Positions 11,201-20,639 of a stretch of 64,000 nt of DNA are shown piece after piece. Position 1 is the stretch's first letter. The number at the start of each line of letters is the position of its first letter. The notes below the pieces were generated by a model. That model saw nothing but the letters and a program-made list of their open reading frames with translations, did no database searches and was not told the DNA's origin. This DNA comes from Filobasidium wieringae. Its lineage: Eukaryota; Basidiomycota; Tremellomycetes; Filobasidiales; Filobasidiaceae. Both the position numbers and the translations under genes were made by a program. The stretch covers positions 186,001-250,000 of the forward strand of contig BCIV01000006.1 in the NCBI GenBank assembly GCA_001600055.1. Direction: 5' to 3'.

Positions 11201-13054
11201 ACCTGGTGTAAGGTAGTAATCGGGGTACAAGTCTAGGTATCTGGACTGGCTTGGCGGCAGTATGAGTGGAAGATCCCCCTCCGGTATCTCTTCTAATTGG
11301 CTCCGTAGGGCGTGACTTCTCAGCTCTTCCTTGTCCTGTCCCACTTGAGCTATTCGTAATATTATCGGCAGTATTTTGGCGAGTTCGTCGAAGTTGTTCT
11401 CCTTTAGAAAAAGAAATCTCCGGATCCGAACTCATCAACCGGATCTCAGGTGCTGATTTGGTAGAAGAACTCTCGCCTCTCTGATCGACCGACTTCAAGC
11501 CTGCAGAGGAAGGGGCTCCGGTCATCCTCGTCGTTGCAGACTCCGGCGTTCTCATTGTATCACTATTCCCGGCAGATGTCATATCCGAAAAGGGAGACGG
11601 TGGTATAAGTCCTTGCTCCGCATTTAGGCCGGACTGATCTGGAGACGGTGTGTTGAGTCTGTCCATACCACCCACAGTACTGAGGGAAGGTCCTAGTCTC
11701 GATGGACCTGGGACAGATGAGAACAGGTCTTTACCTGGTGAAGGGGTAGGTGTCTGAGTCAACGACATGTATTCCTTGATTTCAGGATCGAATGTCATTC
11801 TAGAGTCGGAAGACTCTTTTCCTGTTCGACCTGTAGCAGATTGGGTAGTCATGATAGAAGGGGCAGGTAGAAGACCAACGATCGGTCCCAGAGCAGGAGC
11901 TAGACTAGATACAGATGATGATGGATACTTCTGCGTGGGAGTATTCTCATCATCCATATCACCCGTCAAGCTTCTTCCTCTGGCTTTAGCGACAGGAGTC
12001 TTCATGTCTCCATTTCCATCTTCCTGTTTACCATTCCCGACTCCAAGCGAGTTCTCCGAAGAAGCAGCGCTCTGAATTCTGCTGAGTGCCTCTTTGCCCG
12101 TTTTTCCTAGCCCGAAGGGAGTATCAGAAGAAGGGCTAGGTGAGCGATCTTGTCTCCTCCTACTGCCATCCTGGGGAACGTTATCCGAAAAGGATCTCGT
12201 AGTTTGGGCAGGACGCTTCAGTAAACCATCCTTTCCTGCAGGTACGTGAATCGTCCCCGCTCGCCTTCTTCCTTCCGCTCTCCCTAAGCCTTCCGTAGGG
12301 GAGACTGATATCCTTTGGTCTGATGTTTGTTCGGTTGAAGAAGGAGCTTCAGCTTCTAGTTGAATGACTCGCTTTTGAGCTCGAGATAGATCCTCTCTCA
12401 AACCGGTCTTTTCGGATTGCCGTTTTTCTACCATCTTCCACAATTGAGCATTTTGAATGGCCTGTAGAGCAAACGTCGGGAAGTCATTAGGATGCCAAGC
12501 TCAAAAATCTCGAAGGTCCATGTATTGCCTAAAAATGCTTACAAGAGAATTGCGTTCCTCCACCAATCCCTTGATGGCCTTTAGCATGTCACCTCCCGCA
12601 TTCCTCAAAACTGATTCAACCGTGATCCCTTCGCCCAGACCCGCTCGTCTCGCTGGACTTCCAGGACTAGCCGTTAAGGTTTGATTGACATTGGTATTAT
12701 TGGTGTTCAGATTGTTACCTGAAAGTTGAGCGATACTGGAGGACGAAGAGGAGGATGGGAAAAGACGAGGCATAGGGTCTTTAAGCCCAGATGAATTGAA
12801 GGTTTGGGATGTAGGGGAAGTCTGAGAAACGAAAGAGATGTTCGGTTGATTCGGCGTCTGGGGTAGGCTGTTAGAGGTCGTGGAGAACGATGATGAGGTC
12901 AAAGCGGGGATACAGCTCGTAGCTGTTTCAACATTCCACACAAGAACAAAGGCGACCAATGTTTAATCAGTTATTTGCAGTACTGTGCATGTGGAAGTAT
13001 TGTTAGAACCAACAACTCACTAGATCCTACTCTAGGCATATATTCTCCGTTCAT
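8272..13054 (-). CDS. bem3: Bem3-like Rho GTPase-activating protein (PX-PH-RhoGAP)
   Basis: Ten exons, 5' to 3': 13021-13054, 12543-12922, 10938-12461, 10711-10877, 9605-10650, 9343-9549, 9141-9275, 8905-9081, 8588-8842 and 8272-8519, giving about 1390 aa. The N-terminus is Ser/Thr-rich with a short coiled coil (from LWKMVEKRQ). A PX domain lies near residues 550-690 and a PH domain from GYLTKRGKNFGG (about 690-800). RhoGAP runs from about 1058 to 1250; EEGIFRLSG holds the catalytic Arg1102 and IVFAPSL is also present. This order is that of yeast Bem3, a Cdc42 GAP recruited to membranes by PX/PH lipid binding to control polarity. The last acceptor is ambiguous: starting the final exon at 8549 adds ten in-frame residues but implies a 38-nt intron. 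Confidence 0.88.
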
Positions 13055-13589
13055 TTATTTAGTGTTCGTGACCATCAAATCGTACAGCATGTCACTTTAG
13101 CCGGACTGGACGATTGGTGCCTCCTGGTAGATCTTTGTTCGAGCTGTGTTCCTTTACCAAGAAGGTCGCATTGAGTTTACGCTTCGTGACAATCAACAGT
13201 ACTGGAGGACGATCGTGTGATGCGCCGATTTTAGGTAGTTTCAGGTATGATATCAAGCTTCAATCAATATTGAGGAAAAGGAATCCTTTGTCCCGTTCGA
13301 AGGCACGCGATATCGAGGTAGCGGTTTCTTTTGATGGTGGGTGGTCACTGAAAGGGCAGAAAAGAGCGTGTACGAAATTGACTGTGCGACTATGACTATT
13401 AGAGAAGATAGGAAGTGATGAGGAGATGAGGAGATGGCTGGCAGATTGAGGTGTAGGAAATCGAGAATGAAGTGATTGTGATCTTGCACTGTTTGTGATT
13501 TTGATCTCGTTCGATTGTTTATTATTGTTCACGCGCTAGAGCACGTTTCATATTACACCAAGTCCCCAAGCCGGCTCTGGATAGCTGTA
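13055..13589. promoter_or_regulatory. Upstream region of the Bem3-like gene
   Basis: 535 bp between two minus-strand genes. Overlapping frames near 13250-13530 have no family features and I do not call them. It should hold the Bem3-like promoter and the 3' UTR of the peptidase gene. Confidence 0.45.
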
Positions 13590-15649
13590 TCAAGCACCTC
13601 CGCCACACGCCCTCTCGATCCAGTTAACCTCTCTGCCTACTTCCGTCAGGTTTTCACACCCTTCTTCCCTTACGACCACAACGTCTTCGATCCTCACTCC
13701 TCCGACGGGAATATATCTATAGAGGGTTCCCAAATCGACGTGCTTCGATTCTCTGACTTTGTACTCGTCCATCAGAGACAGAGAGAAGTAACAGCCAGGT
13801 TCGATGGTCAGGACCATATCTTTCTCCAATATTCTTCGGATTCGGAGGTATTTGAACAGGTGGGGATACTCTTTGGAAGAAGCGGGAAGATCCAGGTACT
13901 CCGTTCGCAAAAGCTGCAAAGAGTCGTGAACATCCAGACCCAAAGAATGTCCTATGTCATTTTATCGAATTATTAATGCCACGTTACGCGCCTCCTCATG
14001 TGACCTCTACTCACCCAAACCATGAGGGAAGAAAGCAACGCTCAACCCTTCCTTCAAGATCTCATCGACGGTGGCATCCTTGAAGATTCCAATGTCCAAA
14101 AATTCCTCAATGAGGATCCGGTGACAGAGGAGATGCAGGTCATCCCAATGCGCTCCAGCTTTACAGATCGCTTCGGCTTCCTGATTTCGATTATAAAAAT
14201 CACTCTCAGACTAGTCCTCGGAAAGCCCGCTCTGAGAAACGTACCTTCTGCATCTTCAGAACAATGCTATAGATCCTCTTTCCGATATCCGTGAACTTTC
14301 CGCCATTACCGACCGGGATAGTCCTCGTAACATCACTTGCGTAACCACCCCTAAATTCACATCCTGCATCGATGAGCAGTACTTGCGGGAGGAAGGGAGA
14401 GGTATGAAGATCGTTGAAGGGCTCGTTTGTAGAGTCTGTAGAGCAGCATCCTCTTGTTTGAGACGCAGGAAGAGGAGCAGATGAGTCGTGAGTGAGAGCA
14501 GAGGTAGTTGTGGAAGAGAAGTTGGTAGGAGGAGGGATGTTGCTTGTCGACGGGAAGAGACGGTCGTTGCATCTGTCACAGTAACAACGGATATCAATCT
14601 GTTGCAGTCATGACACACGGCAGGTACTTACACGTAATGCAGCGTACTAGCTCGAGCGCCGGAAGCCACAATAGGCAGATAAGCTTGACCGGCTCTACAC
14701 TCCGGATAGAATCATCAGCTCTTGCTCTCAGTACCGATTGCAGCAAAGGGTAAAATGACGCACCCAAAGCGCCGACAAGAAGCGACAAAGACAGCCTCAG
14801 CGTCCGCTTCACTTTCAATCTCCCATTCACTCAATCCTTGCTTTCCGGACCTCTTCTTCTTCTCGTCAGATTGGGTCTGCCCTTGCGATTGTGAGACATC
14901 CCTCTTGCGAGCGAATTTTCCAAGTTCTCGCATGACCACTTCGTGTGCTATGGAAGTGATCTTACATGCCTCCCTGATGAACCCAATTTCTTGTTCAGTC
15001 TTGATCAACCTCGCTCGGTGTAAGGCTCTCTGAAGGTGATCGGCAGTGAACTGTCCACGAAGGCTGGGATCTTCTAGATGCTTCGCTAACCAGGTTGGCA
15101 GTTTTGGGTAATTGAGATCGGCCGGATTGAGGGAGAAGAGATGGATTACGGTAAAATCCTTTTCGTCGGATCCTTTAGCTCCAGAAGAAAGGAGCTCTGA
15201 AAAGAACGACTCGTCTTCCTGCTCAGTATATCCAATCTCGCTCATATCGAAGCCACAATCCTTCGCAGCCACTTCAAGGGTAGGAGGAGGAACAGACCAC
15301 ATGCTTGATTCGGCATCTTCCTGAGGTATGAAAAGTTTCCGCTTAGGTTTGGACGAGCCGTTTATCTCTACGATCAGGGTTGAGGAGGGAACTAGACATC
15401 CCGTAAGGTAGTGAAAGTTCGCTTCCTGGTCTATGCTTGGGATCGAGGTGAGTGATAGATTTTTTGTTTCATAAGGTTCAAGGTCTCACGGAAAGGCAGT
15501 TCCCGGTCGGTGTCATGCCTAGTCAGAACATGTTCCCCTTGGATCACGACGATATGCCTGCTTGCTTGAGACTTGGCGTCCTTTGTCTCCTTCAACAGGT
15601 GAGGAATCAATTTGGTCAAATGGACCGACGATTCGAACGCGCCTGACAT
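13590..15649 (-). CDS. Xaa-Pro dipeptidase/aminopeptidase, M24B (prolidase-like)
   Basis: Six exons, 5' to 3': 15490-15649, 14764-15430, 14632-14694, 14245-14572, 14015-14180 and 13590-13951, giving 581 aa. N-terminal creatinase-like part: EANFHYLTGC. The pita-bread catalytic part carries all metal ligands: LLIDAG and YASDVTRT (two Asp), FFPHGLGH (His), LTIEPG (Glu) and VRIEDVVVV (Glu). QAYLPIVASG matches the family's substrate-side block. It should cleave X-Pro bonds with two Mn ions. It is longer than typical prolidase (~490 aa) because of a Lys/Ser-rich insert after GKFARKRD and a roughly 50-residue Ser/Thr/Cys insert between HYVCNDRL and LLIDAG, just ahead of the first metal ligand. Cytosolic versus mitochondrial location is not clear from the N-terminus. 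Confidence 0.9.
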
Positions 15650-16177
15650 GATTAAATGTTGTGTGAGCAGTCAAGAGCGTTAATCAAACTGCCAAACGAG
15701 GATAGGTAGTGTGGTAGTAGTGTAGAGTAGTATTGACGTCGGTAGCTAGGCCTGTAGTATTATTATTATTATCGGTACTTTGCGTATATTGCGTATGACC
15801 GAATATTCGCGAGGCCGAGCGGTGATCTCCGGCACGCCATAAAATGGATATGTGTTCTGATGGATGATGCGACGGCTCCTTTGTTCGTGTTTCAGGTGTC
15901 GGTTATGACATGTCGTTATTATAGTCACTATATATACGAAAGGAAATCTCCACCAGCGTCAGAATATCGTGGGGATCATGTAGTGGGTTTTCTCTACTTA
16001 GCCAAAACATCGTCTCAAGCTGAGCTGCCCGTCCTCGCATCAGTCACAGGAGACGTCCTACTAGAAAGTATTGAGCCGCTGGCAAGACGCACTCTCCTGA
16101 TCCTTGCGTGCTAGGTCCAAATCAGTAGTACTGAACTGTCGGTTCCCAGAGCTCTCAAGTAGTTGGTAGGTATACAG
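15650..16177. promoter_or_regulatory. Divergent region, peptidase gene and Zn-cluster gene 3
   Basis: No gene seen. It includes a short ATT tract near 15758-15772 and an AT-rich TATA-like stretch (actatatatacg) near 15927-15940, upstream of the plus-strand Zn-cluster gene. Confidence 0.45.
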
Positions 16178-16862
16178 ATGGCTTCAGCCCAGATGTCCAA
16201 TGGCGATAGGACTGGAAATCAGATCGATCATGCCTCGCAAAATCATGACGGACTGCGTTCTTCAGGGACCTTTTATGCTACCGGATGCTCTCGTAGGTGA
16301 TATTCCTAGCTATTCGTTCAGTTCCGTACGCCACTTATATTCGCCGGGATACCCACCCAGCTCCATCGGCCTCCGGTAGAGGCAGCGTTTCATTTAAAGT
16401 TCCCCTCGAGAGAGAACCTTGTAGTAATTGTGTCAGAAGTAAGAAGTTTAGGAAATCGCGGCCATCGTTACCAGAGGTTGAATGTATAGTCCCTTCGGCA
16501 TCGTGCAAGAACGCTTGTAAACTTTGCGCTGACAACGGGAAGAAGTGCTCATATGTCGCTGATGCTAAGAAGCGTCGAGAGAATATAGATTGTTCACGTA
16601 AGAATTCAGATTACATGTCCCGATGTGTGGTTCCTGACTCTACAGATTCCTCACAGAAACGGCTGCATCGGATAACATAACACTAAGCGCAAGCACGCCC
16701 GAATCTCGTTTAGTCGCTGCGTACAGCCGATCTTTACTCGGCAACAGTGTGGATTACGCTACTAAGAACCATTCTTCTACATCTGATATCCCTGAATTTC
16801 CAGCTACGTCATGGGGAGATTTCATGAAGGAAGGGGAGGAAGCTGTATCCTCTTGGTCGTAA
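16178..16862 (+). CDS. Zn2Cys6-like small protein 3
   Basis: Three exons (16178-16292, 16361-16597, 16657-16862) give 185 aa; the second intron uses a strong gtaaga donor and a tcacag acceptor. Cys-rich core: CSNCVRSKK, then EVECIVPSASC, CKNACKLCADNGKKC. The second triad is canonical, while the first has an enlarged loop before its third Cys, so this cluster is divergent. The C-terminus ends with an aromatic/acidic tail (ATSWGDFMKEGEEAVSSWS), comparable to the tail of gene 2. If the second intron were not removed, the frame would stop soon after 16670 and lose this tail, which supports the splicing. Function unknown; a zinc-binding regulatory protein is inferred from the Cys pattern. Confidence 0.6.
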
Positions 16863-17796
16863 TCCGTATATGAGACCGAGCCTTACAGACTATGAATACG
16901 CGGCAAGGGCGTCTAACCTACATTTATGCTACGATCTCATCAGAATACTTAATGGTCATCTAGTAGAACAGCGCTAAGGAAGGGTTTAGATCGATGCTGA
17001 TTGATATGACTTGAACTCGATTGTTCGATTGTTGGTGATCATCAGCCACGCGCCGACATTGAGTCTATATCCCGCTCGCGCTCCCCTAACGAGTGTTTCT
17101 GTGAGTTCACGGTTAGGATCCCTGAAGAAGTTGAAGTGATACGAATGACCGGACTGGACAAATTATTAAATCGACGCTACCACGTGTGTGAATGTGGTAA
17201 CATGGACTGGTTCGCTAGCTCACCCCTAGCATCGACAATGATTCTCGAAGTGCACGCGTTGGCGTAGTCATCGTCATCCTTGAAGAATCATGATGATACA
17301 TTCCCTTTTGGAAGCAAGACGATGTTTACGGAAGGACGGTTCAAGCGAAACTCTTATCATCGATGCAGAGGCAGAAATGCCACAGGTCGGATTTGACTTC
17401 CTAGAAGCGATTTTCCTTTTATTTCCGCCAGCGCGGAAGTAGGGCAAACCTGTACTCGTTTGCTCGTTTTCGCTTTTGTAGCGTGCCAGGTATCGTTCTT
17501 TTGTCTGGGAGGGATATAAATTTAACAGAGATCGTTGACCCTCCTGTTCAATGCGATACAGTAAAGCTTTGCACCGACAGTCCTACAATTCGAGATAGTT
17601 ACTTTCCGCGATAAATAATATGAACGTGCCCATTCATGAACCATGTTCATACTGTATTTCCCTGAGGAAGTAGAACAGTCGTCACGTGTGCATCATCTTG
17701 ACAGCCGAGGACCCGGGAGTCCGAGTGAGCGCATGCATCACTAGTCTTGACTCCAATAGAGGTGATTGCAATGCTGAAAGAGTGGGCAAGATCTTG
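16863..17796. other. Intergenic, upstream of Zn-cluster gene 4
   Basis: No gene supported. It contains a TATA-like sequence at 17513-17520. A short frame from the ATG at 17643 might be a 5' exon of the next gene, but it would need an unusually short (~37 nt) intron, so I leave it out. Confidence 0.4.
17513..17520 (+). promoter_or_regulatory. TATA-like box upstream of Zn-cluster gene 4
   Basis: gatataaa in a purine-rich setting, about 130 bp before the first ATG (17643) and 284 bp before the start chosen for gene 4. Confidence 0.35.
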
Positions 17797-18433
17797 ATGC
17801 CTTGTAAGACATGTGACGGGATCAACAAGCGTTGCCAATATATACAAGGCGTTAAAACACATCGATGCGAGCGATGTCATGACGCCAGCAAGTCTTGTGG
17901 GAAGGGGAAAGTTCCTTCAGCTTACCTCCAGGCGCTGGGTGGGCCTCAATCGTTTGGAATTCCAGCGCAATCAGGTCTATCAGGATCGTCGACAGCGAAC
18001 CGATCAAACACAGCGACCGAGCATGCCGTATCATCAGTGCAGACCCCTGATGGGCTCTATGTGAGCACATATGACGTCCATCATGCAATCGTCTGGTGAA
18101 TACCAATTACTTGTATCTGTCCCCGCTTGCTTTGGGTTAACGTTTTCTCAGTATGCGGATTTGTCCAGCCTTGCCAGTGATGGAGGATGGAGCCAAGAAA
18201 ACAGTAAACCCACAACATCTACCGGTACGGAAACACAGGAATTCTCATTGAGTGGACCCCGATTGTATAAGTATAGCGTGAAGTTTCATCACACACGTAT
18301 GGTCTTTTTCTTTCCCCCGCAAAGCAAAAAGGAAATTAAATCTACCTCAAGTCGACGCGCCAGATGTATCTCTAGCGAAGGATTGCATACTCTTCGCAAT
18401 GTATTTGAGGTTGTGTTTCTCCTGCAGTTATGA
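17797..18433 (+). CDS. Zn2Cys6-like small protein 4 (5' end uncertain)
   Basis: Proposed exons 17797-18060 and 18152-18433. The core reads CKTCDGINKRC, ten residues, then CERCHDASKSC: C-x2-C-x6-C-x10-C-x2-C-x6-C, the cleanest Zn(II)2Cys6 pattern of the five paralogues. A Ser/Thr/Asn-rich stretch follows. The intron (gtgagc..tcag, 91 nt) joins to YADLSSLASDGGW, which resembles the GLASIDGH..NGW segment of gene 2; without splicing the frame stops at 18099. The frame is also open upstream of 17797, but without a convincing ATG, so a 5' exon may be missing. No transcription-factor middle domain. The C-terminal exon is the weakest part of the model. Confidence 0.5.
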
Positions 18434-18730
18434 CGGTAACTACTTTCCCGCGTATCGTGCAGTGTTACAAGGATACATTCCTGCTTTCGTCGTGTAAAGC
18501 TTGAATGGCCCGTCAGGCGATAAGCCTGTGTAACGTTAACAGCTGATGGACGTCATCGATGACGACAAAAAAGATAGGCATCCTTTGTCGGTGCTTCTTC
18601 TTGGGGAATTTTCAGGTATGGTATACTCCGCTGCGGGACTAGGCTGATGACTATAAGAACTAAGGGTGACTGTGTGACGAGCAGGGCATCTACTTGCCTT
18701 GTTCATCAACAACGTAGCACACTAGTCAAA

Positions 18731-19117
18731 ATGCCTGATAACCACAAAGATAAAGGTACTTGCGAGCTCCCGGATGCGTCCGCATGCAAACGTTGCAATT
18801 CCATGGAATATCAATGCCTGGTGTATCCGCAACAGAAGGGCTGCATCACTTGTGATGTTAATGGTCGAGGGAAAGCTTGCTCTCGACTCCATTCGCTCCA
18901 CGCCGAATGGAGCAGAGCACAACGCCTTTTACCCAACCCGCTTGCAAATGCGCATTGCAGCGCGGTATGTGGCAAGTGCATCTTCAACAAAGAAAGTGCC
19001 CTTAAAAGAAACCCTACCTATCTCTCGCGCTCAGCGGAAAGCACTGTGGGGGACGGATCCAGCACCACCAGTACGGCTCCAAATCAATCCGGAGGGTCTT
19101 CCAACCAGACCAATTAG
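18731..19117 (+). CDS. Zn2Cys6-like small protein 5
   Basis: A single frame from the ATG at 18731 (good context, caaaATG) gives 128 aa; an in-frame frame opens earlier, at 18647, but the family alignment favours the later start. Cys pattern: CKRCNSMEYQC, eight residues, CITCDVNGRGKAC, then a further CSAVCGKC. The tail is Ser/Thr/Asn-rich and ends without the aromatic motif seen in genes 2 and 3, so a 3' exon may be missing. Third member of the plus-strand group. Function unknown. Confidence 0.5.
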   Translation: MPDNHKDKGTCELPDASACKRCNSMEYQCLVYPQQKGCITCDVNGRGKACSRLHSLHAEWSRAQRLLPNPLANAHCSAVCGKCIFNKESALKRNPTYLSRSAESTVGDGSSTTSTAPNQSGGSSNQTN

Positions 19118-19364
19118 AGAGCCTGCAATCTGCCTTCCACCTCTCATCAAGATTGATACATATGCGCGGTATCTCCAACCCTGTCCCTCATGATGGATTC
19201 AACTCGATCTGTGCCCATCATATGCAAATTCGAATTTATTCCCCTTGAGTTCCCACTCGACTGCTTGATTGGATTTTCAGTCCGATCGATTTAAATGCTA
19301 TTTCATTTCTTCCCATATATCTACATCCCCAATTCCAAGTCTCCTCTCGTTCCTTTTTGAGAGC

Positions 19365-20133
19365 TTAATGAGCGGGCTTGGACTCCTTCTCGGCTTCAGC
19401 GACGAACTGCTTGATGCTATTTCCCGTACGTTATGCGTGGAGATCAGAGTGTGAGGGTATATTGCAGATGGGTGAGGAAGGGAAGAGATATTAAGTGGTT
19501 GTTTCAGGATAGGCGTGAATGAGACAAGCAAGGGAAGAATATAAGAGAGCGATCAGATTGCGGCTTTGTGGTAAGGAAAATGTATATGGACTAACAAGTC
19601 TTCCTCGTCCCTGATAATAGCAAAATCAGAAGAATTGCGGTCAGCTCGATATCAAGTGGTAGGTTTGAACTGAACAGCAGAGCAGGGTTCCAAGGGAAGG
19701 TTAAGCGTAAACATTCGGCCATCCTTCGATTGACATTCCTCCTTGTTGCTAAATCTTTCTGTGACGCAAGCAAGACGCCTGCGTTCCCTCGAAATCCTGC
19801 TCTTTTCCGGTTCATCTTCCTCCAACTTTAACACTCACTTAGAACCGGCCTCGATGGTCTTGCTCTCCTTGACGGGGACGGGAGCCTCCTTGTCACCTCC
19901 GCTTGCAAGCATGGCGATAGCCGCAGTTCCGACCATTGTACCGAGAGCACTACGTCGTCCCAAACGTTCAGATTATATAGTCAGTCTTCCAACCACTAGG
20001 ATCAAAGAATAGGGTTGCAAGGATCTTACAGGTACTCGTTCTGTTATTCTTCGGAGTCAGTAAATGTTCAACTTTTCTGCGTGAAGCCGACGAGACGCAC
20101 CTTGATAGCTCGTCCAGCGATAACGTAAGACAT
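19365..20133 (-). CDS. atp19: Mitochondrial ATP synthase subunit k (Atp19-like)
   Basis: Five coding exons, 5' to 3': 20101-20133 (33 nt), 20030-20040 (11 nt), 19839-19949, 19596-19610 (15 nt) and 19365-19416, giving 73 aa. All junctions are GT..AG and phases agree. The N-terminus reads MSYVIAGRAIKNEYLALGT, then a short hydrophobic segment (GTAAIAMLASGG) and a charged tail (DEEDFIKQFVAEAEK). This matches the fungal subunit k/Atp19 type: one membrane span and a matrix or intermembrane charged tail, associated with the F1Fo dimer. No frame longer than 50 codons marks this gene because of the tiny exons. The last intron (179 nt) is longer than usual. Confidence 0.8.
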
Positions 20134-20639
20134 GATTTCGAGAAGATCTAGGTAAAGAGGTTCTTGAAGAGGTAGCAGACCGGGTGAATGTATGTATCTG
20201 ATAACTAAACTGCCTAGCTAACGTTTCAGAGGACAACCGAGAGGAGAGAGAGCGCTGTCTCGGAGATGGAATCTATACAACGTTTCTCACGCGTCGCAGG
20301 AATGGGATGAGGTAACGTTCTCCCCCACTCGCTTGCACTAAGTGTCCAGGATCTGGAGGTGAGTTGTGGTGAAAGATACCTCTTGTATAGCTTGTATAGC
20401 CGTTGTGTGTCACCTCACAAGTCGCCCGTTAGCCAGCGACTTCGAACTCAGTCCAACGATTCGTATAGAGTGAACACATAGGCAACAACTGGGCTCATCG
20501 ATTGCGGCTCAACATCTCTAGCAACCTAGCGTTATTCAAGCGAATAGGGGTCTACCTATACGTCATTAATACAGCGATCTAATAATCGACGAGAACTTCT
20601 TCAATCAGCCGGTCTAACACATACAGAAGACTTCCAACC
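20134..20639. promoter_or_regulatory. Divergent region, atp19 and sct1
   Basis: 506 bp between start codons of two divergent genes. No other gene seen, and no motif stood out. Confidence 0.45.

Noticed and set aside
13260..13532. Overlapping minus frames upstream of the peptidase 3' end
   Set aside because: Two frames, both Ser/Leu/His-rich, no motif; better read as UTR/promoter.
17643..17796. Possible 5' exon of Zn-cluster gene 4 from the ATG at 17643
   Set aside because: Needs a roughly 37-nt intron with a weak acceptor; start at 17797 kept.
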